Shown here: positions 1 to 7,860 of the stretch, piece by piece
Numbering within the stretch: the stretch's first letter is position 1
Layout: each line of letters opens with the position of its first letter
Notes under the pieces: generated by a model
Databases searched by the model: none
Told to the model about the DNA's origin: nothing
What the model saw: only the letters and a program-made list of their open reading frames with translations
Program-made: the position numbers and the translations under genes
Source: Chrysomallon squamiferum
Taxonomy: Eukaryota > Mollusca > Gastropoda > Neomphalida > Peltospiridae
Direction: 5' to 3'
Assembly: GCA_012295275.1 (NCBI GenBank)
Contig: CM022671.1
Coordinates: 34,520,683 to 34,534,182, forward strand
Length of the DNA stretch: 13,500 nt

Positions 1-92
1 CTCGAGAAAATTTCACGGAAAAGCAGGTGATGTTTACAACACTGATGATAACTAATATTAAACAACCCATACTATTTATTTAGTTATTTCTG

Positions 93-257
93 TCATGTAT
101 TTACACAGTAATGGTTGATAATTTCTCCGTTTATACCCAGCGCTACATTCAGAGGAAGAAACAACAACCACAACAACAACAAAAATCTCAGAATAAGTGC
201 GTAATTTAACGAACAAATGAATATCGACAGCTTCATTAATGTGTCTGTAATTAGTGT
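93..257 (-). CDS. Possible terminal exon of the left-end minus-strand gene (weak)
   Basis: Read on the minus strand, a pyrimidine-rich acceptor (TATTTTTCTATGACAG) ends just before position 257. Reading in phase 0, as required after the exon at 751-800, gives 54 codons and then TGA at 95-93. An AATAAA lies only 13 nt beyond the stop (80-75). Against it: the predicted tail is very hydrophobic because a (TTG)n microsatellite (the CAA repeat at 160-183 on the plus strand) runs through it, and the 3' UTR would be unusually short. A competing phase-0 acceptor at 344-345 (CTTTCCTTTAG) would give a 12-residue tail, HIYTNYYFRSPL, ending at 305. The true next exon may lie outside the window. Seen: the splice consensus, the frame and the poly(A) signal. 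Inferred: its use. Confidence 0.2.
   Translation of the reverse strand, partial: TLITDTLMKLSIFICSLNYALILRFLLLLWLLFLPLNVALGINGEIINHYCVNT
160..183. repeat. (CAA)n microsatellite
   Basis: Short run of CAA units with one CCA interruption. On the minus strand it reads (TTG)n and supplies the Leu-rich part of the weak exon candidate at 93-257. Confidence 0.85.
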
Positions 258-750
258 CTGTCATAGAAAAATAAGAATATTATATATCGATGAACATATT
301 ATTATTATAGTGGTGATCTGAAGTAATAGTTCGTGTAAATATGCTAAAGGAAAGATAAATATTTAATATGCATTTTTGTCGCAAAGAGGAAATCACACAA
401 AAACCTTTGAAGAATTATATGTGAGGTGAAAAAAAAAAAAAAAAAAAAAAAAACAACAACAAGGGAATAGTACAGTGTTGTGTTATAAGTAATATAGGAT
501 CTTTTATTGTATCATAAAATGTCGTATGTTTGGACTCTACTGTATTGTATGATCTCTTGGCGAAAAGGTTAAGTATATCAAACCATAAAAATGTGTCAAG
601 TACCATATCACTGGAAATGTAGTATAATGCATCATAGAATATAGTATCATTGGTTCGATGGAAAAATAATAAAAAAAGAAGAACAGTAAAACGAAAACAA
701 AATAAAATAACAAGTACAAAAAACTCCAAAGAAAATAAAACAAACTTACC
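258..750 (-). other. Intronic or 3'-flanking AT-rich DNA
   Basis: This stretch lies downstream of the GTAAGT donor at 750-745 of the 50-nt minus-strand exon, so it starts as intron. It is AT-rich and holds an A25 run leading into (CAA)n at 429-462. One possible acceptor at 344-345 opens a 13-codon phase-0 terminal frame (343-305), an alternative to the 93-257 candidate. The A-rich part at 660-740 carries spurious open frames. I see no other convincing exon. Confidence 0.5.
429..462. repeat. A25 tract followed by (CAA)n
   Basis: An uninterrupted run of 25 A residues at 429-453 followed by CAA units. The structure is like the tail of a retroposed element, but I see no element body upstream and no target-site duplication, so I call only the repeat. 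Confidence 0.85.
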
Positions 751-800
751 AATTTTAATAATGAGAAGGGTTGTCGACCCTTCCTGGAATCTTTGGAATC
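751..800 (-). CDS. Coding exon C of minus-strand gene (50 nt)
   Basis: On the minus strand a textbook acceptor (CCTTTTCTGTTTCAG) precedes 800 and a strong donor (GTAAGT at 750-745) follows 751. The preceding exon ends with one base of a codon (G). This exon supplies AT to make Asp, then 16 codons read SKDSRKGRQPFSLLKL and end exactly on a codon boundary. The piece is basic and then hydrophobic. The exon contains a perfect inverted repeat, GAAGGGT/ACCCTTC (765-771 and 777-783, 5-nt loop), which would fold in the transcript. I do not recognise the family. Support comes from both splice sites plus the phase match. At 50 nt it is short, so length alone proves nothing. Confidence 0.78.
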
Positions 801-1030
801 TGAAACAGAAAAGGTTAAATGTAAATCAATGACTTACTTTGTTATAAAGTTAATTACAGCTCTTTGTGTCTTTTGTAAATGTGTAGCCTAGTTTCTACAC
901 AAGTTGAAAATGATCAATGCTTTATTTTCAACTTGCCTCTAATTGCGAACGTTAATTATGAACTTTGCAATTTCATCGATAATCATTGATTACATTTTTT
1001 TAATAAGCTATTATTATTATTACTATTATT

Positions 1031-1104
<74 letters not shown>

Positions 1105-1148
1105 TATTATTATTATTATTATTATCAACAATACAACAGGTTACTCAC
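801..1148 (-). other. Intron between exons B and C (348 nt)
   Basis: It begins with GTGAGT (1148-1143, minus strand) and ends with TTTCAG (806-801). A large ATT/ATC microsatellite lies 15-140 nt inside the donor. The rest is AT-rich without further exon signals. It is short for a cephalopod-type gene, and both inner introns of this gene are under 400 nt. Confidence 0.75.
1008..1126. repeat. Compound (ATT)n(ATC)24(ATT)7 microsatellite
   Basis: ATT units with a CTA-type interruption (1008-1030), then 24 uninterrupted ATC units (1031-1102), then seven ATT units (1103-1123) and a final ATC. Its plus-strand translation is the spurious poly-Tyr/poly-His frame. In the minus-strand transcript it is intronic (GAU)n flanked by (AAU)n. 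Confidence 0.95.
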
Positions 1149-1342
1149 CATCTCCTGGGGACGAGTGTTGCACCGCCCCATTACACGGAGAACCTCCCCC
1201 GGGGGGTTGGGCATAGAAGTCTGCTATGGTGTTTCTTTTGATTAGTTTTTTGTGATGCTCCTGGACAAGCAGGTCACCAGGGTAGATGTTCATTGACAAA
1301 TCCACCGAACTACGTCGTCGCCGTAGACGTTCGGCGATGTTG
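1149..1342 (-). CDS. Coding exon B of minus-strand gene (194 nt)
   Basis: This is the best coding evidence in the window. On the minus strand an acceptor (ATATTTTTGTTCTAATAG) precedes 1342 and a GTGAGT donor follows 1149. Only the frame using the first base C as the third base of a split codon is open. It yields Ser (AG+C with exon A), 64 full codons and one trailing base. The product starts NIAERL, continues with a basic RRRRSSVD stretch (a basophilic-kinase type site: inference), then the core YPGDLLVQEHHKKLIKRNTI-ADFYA, then a Gly/Pro/Ser-rich linker (QPPGGGSPCNG). There is no signal peptide or membrane segment, so a cytosolic or nuclear scaffold or regulatory region is plausible. GC is clearly higher than in the flanks and the codons look normal. 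The family is not recognised; the dense charged core suggests a conserved short domain. Confidence 0.88.
1306..1333. other. Hairpin-forming sequence inside exon B
   Basis: CTACG (1310-1314) pairs with CGTAG (1322-1326) around a 7-nt loop. An outer CGAA/TTCG pair (1306-1309 and 1330-1333) extends it across a 3-nt bulge. It falls on the codons for the poly-Arg stretch. It may be incidental to CGN-rich arginine codons. Confidence 0.5.
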
Positions 1343-1478
1343 CTATTAGAACAAAAATATCATTGAACGTTTGAAAAAAACCATGAAAACAACAAGAAGA
1401 AAAACAATACATACAATAGTAGTAGTAGTAGTAGTAGTTGTTGTTGTTGTTGTTGTTGTTGTAGTACTAGTAGAATAA

Positions 1479-1517
<39 letters not shown>

Positions 1518-1740
1518 CAGTAGTGGCAATAGTAGTAGTAGTAGTAGTAATAGTAGTAGTAGTAACAGTAGTAGTAGTAGTAGTAGTAGTGGTAGTAGCA
1601 ATAGTAGTAGTAGCAATAGTAACAGCAACAACAACAACAATAATGAGAAGAAAGGTAATCGAGAGGAGAAAACGAAAAAAGGAGATGAATTTGAAAAACG
1701 AAGAAAACAAGAAAAATAAAATAAAAGTTTTAAAATGTAC
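1343..1740 (-). other. Intron between exons A and B (398 nt)
   Basis: It begins GTACAT (1740-1735) on the minus strand and ends CTAATAG. More than half is triplet microsatellite (1417-1640). The remaining unique parts are A-rich on the plus strand, so pyrimidine-rich in the transcript near the acceptor. Confidence 0.72.
1417..1640. repeat. Compound (AGT)n/(TTG)n/(AGT)n/(AAC)n microsatellite
   Basis: Seven AGT units (1417-1437), TTG units (1438-1461), then about 140 nt of AGT interrupted by AGC, GGC, AAT and AAC units, grading into AAC. All frames read as Val, Ile, Thr, Ser or Gln runs, which explains the long open frames here on both strands. It lies in the A-B intron. Confidence 0.93.
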
Positions 1741-1820
1741 CTGGCGCCTTCACCTTCGTCACAGGAGTTACTAGGAGACACATCAGGAGACAGAGTTGTA
1801 GGCGAAACATCTCCACAGTT
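1741..1820 (-). CDS. Coding exon A of minus-strand gene (80 nt)
   Basis: On the minus strand TTATTGTTATTTTACAG precedes 1820, and CCAG|GTACAT marks the donor after 1741. In phase 0 it reads NCGDVSPTTLSPDVSPSNSC followed by DEGEGA, then two bases (AG) that join the C of exon B to make Ser. This phase match is the main support. The piece is acidic and Ser/Pro-rich, with a near-repeat DVSPTTLSP/DVSPSNS, typical of a disordered linker. A second frame is open within this exon alone, but it cannot join exon B without a stop. Exon A is not the first exon: it has no ATG in frame and starts at an acceptor. The upstream exon is not established. Confidence 0.8.
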
Positions 1821-1838
1821 CTGTAAAATAACAATAAC

Positions 1839-1893
<55 letters not shown>

Positions 1894-1897
1894 TAAT
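1821..1897. repeat. (ATA/ACA)n microsatellite abutting the exon A acceptor
   Basis: AAC/AAT then about 20 AAT-type units to ~1893. On the minus strand this is (ATT)n grading into TTATTGTTATTTTACAG. The microsatellite itself therefore supplies the pyrimidine-rich tract of the exon A acceptor. Confidence 0.9.
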
Positions 1898-1944
1898 GAT
1901 GTTGATGATGGAAAACTAACATCATCGTTATCGTCATCATAATG

Positions 1945-1973
<29 letters not shown>
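1945..1973. repeat. A29 tract
   Basis: An uninterrupted run of 29 A residues. The neighbouring sequence (1895-1944) is rich in ATC/ATG-type triplets. Confidence 0.9.
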
Positions 1974-2743
<770 letters not shown>

Positions 2744-2913
2744 AGACAGACAGATAGACAGAAACACAGATCGACAGACAGACAAACATACAGACAGATG
2801 TACAGATATACAGGCAAAGAACTGGCAAAGAGACAAATAAATAGACAGACAGATAGAATATCAGACAGACACACAAGCAGACAGATAGATAAATAGATGG
2901 ACAGACAAACAGA
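2744..2913. repeat. Degenerate (CAGA)n/(GATA)n tetranucleotide array
   Basis: About 170 nt of CAGA, CAAA and GATA units with frequent substitutions. It is the source of a Cys/Leu/Ser/Tyr-rich open frame on the minus strand. Its divergence suggests an older array than the GA repeat at 2178. Confidence 0.88.
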
Positions 2914-3310
2914 AAACAGTTAGATTTTGAAAAATAAAAACAAACAACCAAACAACGCAAAACAGAGCAGTCTGTTTGTGAGATATTCCTTTAGAATAAC
3001 AATAATGGCTGGAATGGGAAATTCAGTCTCAAATAGACACTGATCTGGTGAAGAGCCAAGTCTGACTTGAATTGCGTAATGCTAGTTTACCGCATGATAA
3101 AAGCTGGAAGAAACGAATTCTGCGAGTAAAATTAAAGAGTAATTTTCAACATGCTTCCAACAGAGAGAAACAGCTGAAAAAAAAACTCCGCTCTTGTTTT
3201 CGCGTCTCATTCACCGGAGAGTTCTAGGCTGGAACAATGAAGTGTAATGGATTCTTGTTTGTTGTGTGACTGGCTCAGCTGTGGTGAAAAGAAATAGAAT
3301 CGAGACAGAC
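2914..3310. other. Unique island, one weak minus-strand exon candidate
   Basis: Moderate-GC, repeat-free DNA. On the minus strand ATTCTATTTCTTTTCACCACAG precedes 3278 in two overlapping parts (a strong pyrimidine tract), and a GTGAAT donor follows 3215. The 64 nt between them read LSQSHNKQESITLHCSSLEL and continue open to the donor. The exit phase (1) does not fit exon A directly, so it cannot be its immediate neighbour. On the plus strand only short ATG frames (for example 3004) are seen. Confidence 0.35.
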
Positions 3311-3822
<512 letters not shown>

Positions 3823-4188
3823 AGACTTGATCAAATATTAACAGAGAAACTGTTCAGTGTTTGCTCAGAATTCACTTACACAGAATTATCTATCTTCTTC
3901 ACCCCTGACATTTACTTAATCTTTACTCCGCAAATATCTTATAAATAATATTTAGAGGTAAAAAAGAAAATTGTTATCTCTCTTTTCTGCTGTGTCTCGC
4001 TCATTCTTTCTCTCTCTGGATATACTTCAACTATGAAAATTATTAATTTAAGAAAATCTGTTTAATGTAGAAACAAGGAAAAGATAAAAAAAATGAAGGG
4101 AAAAAATTAATAATAAATAAAAAATCTTTAATTGTAGTTTTAATTATTACAATTCAATCTTCAAAATAAATAAATAAATAAATCAAAT

Positions 4189-4192
<4 letters not shown>
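3823..4192. other. AT-rich spacer, no gene seen
   Basis: Contains a minus-strand GTAAGT (near 3875) after a short ATG-initiated frame (MSGVKKIDNS, from about 3907). The acceptor side is poor and the phase (2) does not match exon A. AAAT units occur at 4166-4183. Confidence 0.45.

Positions 4193-4226
<34 letters not shown>
4193..4226. repeat. A34 tract
   Basis: An uninterrupted run of 34 A residues, followed by TATATA and A-rich DNA with AAAATTAA units to about 4275. Confidence 0.92.
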
Positions 4227-4230
<4 letters not shown>

Positions 4231-4479
4231 TATTTCTAAAAAAATTAAAATTAAAAAAAATTAAAAAAATTAAGTTATAAAGCAAATGCCTCGATGAGGG
4301 GAGAAAAGACCTAAACACTACAACAACGTCTTCATGCAAATCGATGCGATACTCCGTCTTAACATCTACATGCAGCAAAACGTCGTTTTAATCTGCTAGT
4401 GATAAGGTGATATTCGCCGATAACGTGTCGAGTCGTTAACCAAATTATAAACGTTAGCCCGTCAGCCAGGCGAGAATAC

Positions 4480-4652
4480 TTGATGGGTTTGACAGGCTTG
4501 ATGTGTATCCAAGTCATCAAGTGGCTGCTTTATGCGTCTGTGCGGACACTTCATCGATATTGCCCCAATCTGAGCCGGGAAACAGATCTCTAGTAACACC
4601 GGTAGACGACTGATAGCGAGCGGGGAGAGAGTCAGAGCGAAATTATCCCTGA
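4480..4652 (-). CDS. Possible coding exon in a GC-rich island (minus strand)
   Basis: The island at 4440-4660 is repeat-free and much richer in GC than its surroundings. On the minus strand one frame is open throughout: RDNFALTLSPLAISRLPVLL, then EICFPAQIGAISMKCPHRRI, then KQPLDDLDTHQACQTHQ, with unremarkable codon choice. A possible acceptor, ACGCGACAG, precedes 4652. A weak CAA|GTATTC donor at 4480-4474 leaves phase 0, the phase exon A needs. The frame stops at 4464-4462 if not spliced. The first half of the plus strand (about 4464-4610) is also open, so direction is uncertain. It could be a distal exon of the left-end gene, an exon of another gene, or a fragment of an old dispersed repeat. 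Family not recognised. Confidence 0.25.
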
Positions 4653-4679
4653 CTGTCGCGTATTGGTTAAATAAAATAA

Positions 4680-5045
4680 AAGTTAAGAAATAATAATAAT
4701 AATAAAAATGGGGAAAGTGATGGCTGAGAGACATAAAGTCAAATGCTTGACAGACCGAATGAAGGACCGAGAGATACACGGATGGGTAGGTAGATAGGAT
4801 AGCAGATGTAAACGTACATAAAGTGACAAAAACAAAACAAGAGACAGACAGACAAACAGAAGAGATAGATATATACATATACATACATACAAACACATAC
4901 ATACACATACAAACATACATATAGACACATACATACATACATACATACATACATACATACACATATATACATACATACATACATGTATATATATATATAC
5001 ATATAGATACAAGGATGGATGGATTGATAGAAAGAAAGACAGACA
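4680..5045. repeat. Tetranucleotide-rich region: (AAT)n, (CAGA)n, (CATA)n, (TA)n, (GATG)n
   Basis: AAT units (4689-4705), degenerate GATA/CAGA (4780-4870), ACAT/ACATAC units (about 4875-4985) and a TA run (4987-5000), then GATG/GAAAG units. All three minus-strand frames are open because CATA units translate as Tyr-Val-Cys-Met. None is a gene. Confidence 0.9.
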
Positions 5046-5138
5046 GAGCGATTAGTGTTTGTTAAACGATACTTCAACACGTTTGATGGTCAATGATTAT
5101 TAGATGCCTAACTTAATTTTTCTGCTTTCTTATTTCAG

Positions 5139-5337
5139 AAAGGAAACCAGCTGGAAACATGTCACTGATTACTGTCATACTTTAATATCGAGGATTATTC
5201 TTAATCATTCAGGAAACACCCTTCCACGACGTTTCATTAATCAGTTTTGGAACATTAACTACAACGGGAAAACAAGCAACGAGATAACCGAAAACGATGG
5301 ACCCTACGATTCCTCTCATTTATACGTGCTGAACTAG
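5139..5337 (+). CDS. Possible 3'-terminal coding exon (plus strand)
   Basis: A strong acceptor, TTTTTCTGCTTTCTTATTTCAG in overlapping parts, ends at 5138. Taking the first A as the end of a split codon, 65 codons stay open (KETSWKHVTDYCHTLISRII ... YDSSHLYVLN) to TAG at 5335-5337; the other two frames stop early. AATAAA follows at 5391-5396, 54 nt past the stop, as expected of a last exon. The 5'-proximal partner exon is not seen. Composition is more GC-rich than the flanks and contains Trp, Cys and Pro. No family is recognised, and no membrane segment or known motif is apparent. It could be a chance frame, since 65 codons is within chance range for a window this size. Confidence 0.33.
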
Positions 5338-5390
5338 AACCTGTTATGCATCCTCGATGAAAATTATTTTAAAATATTTGTTTGGAAAAA

Positions 5391-5396
5391 AATAAA
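5391..5396 (+). terminator. Poly(A) signal AATAAA after the 5139-5337 exon candidate
   Basis: Canonical hexamer 54 nt downstream of the TAG. The surrounding DNA is A/T-rich, so chance hexamers are common. Its value comes only from its position. Confidence 0.35.
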
Positions 5397-5888
5397 TCTT
5401 AAATATTCTGCTGTAATCTTAAAATCGTTAACAAGAAATGTCAAACCAACAGAAGAAGGTTTAACCCAGTAGAAATTTGAATGTCAGTAAAAGATAAAAT
5501 TTTGTTGTTTCCATTTTTCAATAATTCACAAATATCACGACATGCAATATACATTAGGAGACGTTTTCAGATATACTCGATGTTGTTCCTTTTCACACTG
5601 AATGGGTTTTACTTTTGCACAAAAGAAAAAAAGTCATCATAAATTATTTTTATGATGGACGTCTTAATAATTAATACATTTTCTATTTCCCTTTCTGCAT
5701 TTTCAATCCCGTTCAAGCAGATTGGATTTTAATATTTGATCAATGTTATTAGTAAAAACTGATTTAGAATAACAAGAGGCATGCAGGTGTTGCCTAAAAC
5801 TAATATTGTTTTTATGTGATAGCTGCCTTCACGTGTGTGTACACTTTATTTCCATTTAATCCCTTTTCTACAACGATCGTCAATATTT
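5397..5888. other. AT-rich spacer, no gene seen
   Basis: No convincing open frame, splice pair or repeat. Short direct and inverted AT-rich motifs only (for example ATAAATTATTTTTAT near 5640). Confidence 0.6.
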
Positions 5889-5889
5889 G

Positions 5890-5922
5890 TTTTTTGTTTT
5901 TTTTTTTTTTTTTTTTTTTTTT
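5890..5922. repeat. T-tract (T6 G T26)
   Basis: Run of T interrupted once by G at 5896. It could be the reverse-oriented tail of a retroposed sequence, but nothing recognisable adjoins it. Confidence 0.88.
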
Positions 5923-5968
5923 GAAATTCGTTATTTAATAACTGCATTCCGAAGTGGGCGTTTAAGTT

Positions 5969-5993
5969 GTGTGTGTATGTATGTTTGTTTGTT

Positions 5994-6030
<37 letters not shown>
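5969..6030. repeat. Compound (GT)n(TTTG)4(GT)n microsatellite
   Basis: GTGTGTGTATGTATG, four TTTG units, then about 16 GT units. It accounts for the Thr-His open frame on the minus strand. Confidence 0.93.
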
Positions 6031-6033
<3 letters not shown>

Positions 6034-6289
6034 GTTCTCTCTTAAACAAAGGCAAAGACGATTAACATTTTAAAATGATACCCAGGTTTACAATGATATT
6101 TAGAATTTCCCTTTATTTCAATGAATGAATAAAAATAATTAATGCTTTACTTAAAATTTATTAATACTCTTGATTAACCAGCCATACAGTTTTGGTTAGA
6201 ACGGGAAATAAAAAAAATGCTATCGATTAGCAACAAAGAATGTTGGATATTAACCTTCCCACAGTTTGGAAAACTCAGTTTTGGAGCCG

Positions 6290-6650
6290 TGGGGATGGGA
6301 CGCTAGCAAGTGCGCGCGTTGGACAGAATCGATCCTTCTACCGACAGAACCACAGCACGAAGTCACGTGATAGTTGTTAAAAAGATTTACGCGATCAGTG
6401 TGGACGTGATAAAGTGTTTTCTAATCAGGTGTGGTCAGTGGTTATAGCTTTTTATCTTCTCATCGAACCGAAAATCGGGAAGAACGTTATTAATGTTCTA
6501 CGCGGCAGAGAAACAAACACGAGGCGACAGCGTAACTAATGTTCAGTGAGGAAAGACGGGCGGAGGGCTGCAGGATAGGGGGGGGTGTTTGAGTGGCGGA
6601 GTCAGAATGATTAGAGAGAATGAGGCAACGAAGACGACGATGTATGTAGA
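6290..6650. other. SSR-free, CpG-containing island (possible regulatory or 5' region)
   Basis: Base composition changes sharply from the AT-rich flanks, with GCGCGCG at about 6313, many CpG and a G-rich stretch (about 6567-6600). It contains the palindrome TCACGTGA. No good ORF is seen. Together with 6680-7420 it forms the longest microsatellite-poor, GC-richer stretch of the window, as often seen around a promoter or first exon. This is an inference from composition. Confidence 0.3.
6363..6370. promoter_or_regulatory. Palindromic E-box TCACGTGA
   Basis: Perfect 8-bp palindrome around CACGTG, the core bound by bHLH-leucine zipper factors (USF, MITF/TFE, Myc/Max families). It lies in the CpG-containing island, but no transcription start is identified nearby. 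Confidence 0.3.

Positions 6651-6679
<29 letters not shown>
6651..6679. repeat. (TG)14 microsatellite
   Basis: About 28 nt of TG units splitting the CpG-containing island in two. Confidence 0.93.
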
Positions 6680-6683
<4 letters not shown>

Positions 6684-6750
6684 TTATGTGATTGTTTAGT
6701 TCACGTAACAGAAAAGTTTCAGTCGGTTGACTGTTGCTACTCTTTTGCAG

Positions 6751-6892
6751 CTTGTGGGCCTTGAGCAGTGAAGGCGGAAGGAAGTCTGCAGTGACAGAAC
6801 GAGACAGTCGGTTTGGGAAGTCTTCCCATTCTCGTGCGTCTCGAGCAGAATTCAGCTGTCTGGTGCATCTGTTCACTTATCTGTTAAATTAA
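6751..6892 (+). CDS. Possible coding exon (plus strand)
   Basis: GTTGCTACTCTTTTGCAG ends at 6750, a strong acceptor. With one base carried over, the frame reads LWALSSEGGRKSAVTERDSR, then FGKSSHSRASRAEFSCLVHL, then FTYLLN and TAA at 6890-6892. The first ~30 residues are Ser/Arg/Lys-rich and look like a plausible linker. No donor or family is recognised. If terminal, the nearest AATAAA pair (7674 and 7699) implies an ~800-nt 3' UTR. A minus-strand frame (6679-6876) is open over the same bases, so strand is not certain. Confidence 0.25.
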
Positions 6893-6918
6893 GACGTTTT
6901 CAGAGTTAGCTAACTCAC

Positions 6919-6963
6919 CGCAGGAATCTGCTTCAGTGTGCGAACTGTGTACAACACAACGGT
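6919..6963 (-). CDS. Possible 45-nt exon of the minus-strand gene (weak)
   Basis: On the minus strand a strong GTGAGT donor (6918-6913) follows CCTGCG, and an ACTAGCAG acceptor precedes 6963. The 15 codons between are open in phase 0 (TVVLYTVRTLKQIPA) and end in phase 0, as exon A requires. The acceptor lacks a clean pyrimidine tract, and so short a frame is often open by chance. It overlaps no other exon call but lies near the plus-strand candidate at 6751-6892; both are unlikely to be right. Confidence 0.2.
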
Positions 6964-7157
6964 CTGCTAGTGAACTAGAAGTTAATTTAACAGGACAGTC
7001 TATGAGAAAATCAATTCACGCCACAGCCTGTCATCTCTACACTAAAACCTCATACAGCCCTTTCAGTTATTCACTGTATTCATGTATTGACACTCTTCTG
7101 TCGTTACGCCTTGCAAAGCTGCGACATTTCGGGGACCAGTGCATTCATTCACTGTCA

Positions 7158-7247
7158 ATGGCTGTCGTGTTACGCTTCTCACTACTAGCTATAATACTGA
7201 CGGCGGATCAGTCGAGCAAGATGCAGTTCTTTTTGTCGATGAATTGA
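7158..7247 (+). CDS. Small ORF with signal-peptide-like N-terminus
   Basis: ATG at 7158 opens 29 codons, MAVVLRFSLLAIILTADQSS then KMQFFLSMN and TGA. It has one basic residue, a hydrophobic core (FSLLAIIL) and a small residue before Asp, as in a secretion signal. The same frame is open upstream to 6936. It could be the first coding part of a secreted protein whose exon ends here, but no good GT donor is visible before the stop. It could equally be chance. Confidence 0.2.
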   Translation: MAVVLRFSLLAIILTADQSSKMQFFLSMN

Positions 7248-7269
7248 CATCGATTTTTCTTCATTCTTC

Positions 7270-7286
7270 TCTTTTTTTTTTTTTTT
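7270..7286. repeat. T-tract
   Basis: Run of T after CTTC units, at the right side of the CpG-containing island. Confidence 0.85.
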
Positions 7287-7860
7287 CGGTGCTTTAAACA
7301 AAGTTTTCTCGCATCAAAGTTGCTACACTTGAGCCTGTGTTGAACGACGGCGCTACGTAAACTTGTCAACTCAATTAGCCAGACTGTGCAGACCCGCGGA
7401 TCACAGAAGAACATAATCGAATGATCATCTCTCCGGATTCCATTCTGACCGTCATACGCTAATAAGTTTTCGTCTTTTGTCCTTCGAACAGTTCGTTCCC
7501 CAATGAAAAAGATTTTAATTTTCCCAACGTCTTGTCATGTCCTCCCCCGCTTAGCAAATACTAAAAAGAGCGTTTGAAGAACTCTGTCAAAATGACATCG
7601 ATTTGCAAACAACTACCAGCGGATGTGTTCTGTTTATTCTTACAACTCTCAAAAAGCTCCAAGTTATTTATGGAATAAAATTCTCAGTATTAGAATGGAA
7701 TAAAATGAAAGCTTTATGCATTAGTACACAGGGTTTTTTTGTTTGTTTTTTATTCCGAATTAACTGGTTTTCTTTGGTCATTCACACTATCCCACCCCCG
7801 CACGCGACTTAACAATAAGAAAAAAAAAGTAATTCATAAAGTAATGAACAGTTGAGAAGG
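7287..7860. other. Unique DNA, possible 3' end signals, no firm gene
   Basis: Two AATAAA hexamers lie at 7674-7679 and 7699-7704 on the plus strand; they could serve a plus-strand transcript from the 6751 region. Plus-strand frame 7603-7812 is hydrophobic, has no support and ends in AT-rich DNA. No splice pair is convincing. Confidence 0.4.

Noticed and set aside
429-462. A25-(CAA)n and other long A/T runs as retrotransposon tails
   Set aside because: No reverse-transcriptase or SINE body, A/B-box promoter or flanking target duplication is visible next to any of them.
943-1245. Plus-strand frame with 24 histidines flanked by poly-Tyr
   Set aside because: It is the translation of the (ATC)n/(ATT)n microsatellite, and it runs into the antisense of the well-supported exon B.
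1360-1940. Long minus- and plus-strand frames of Thr, Ile, Leu, Val and Gln
   Set aside because: Triplet microsatellite translations. Only the short NCGDVSP...EGA part of one of them is real coding sequence (exon A).
4683-5080. Three overlapping Tyr/Val/Cys/Met-rich minus-strand frames
   Set aside because: CATA/GATA arrays are open in all frames on this strand, and no non-repeat homology signal is seen.
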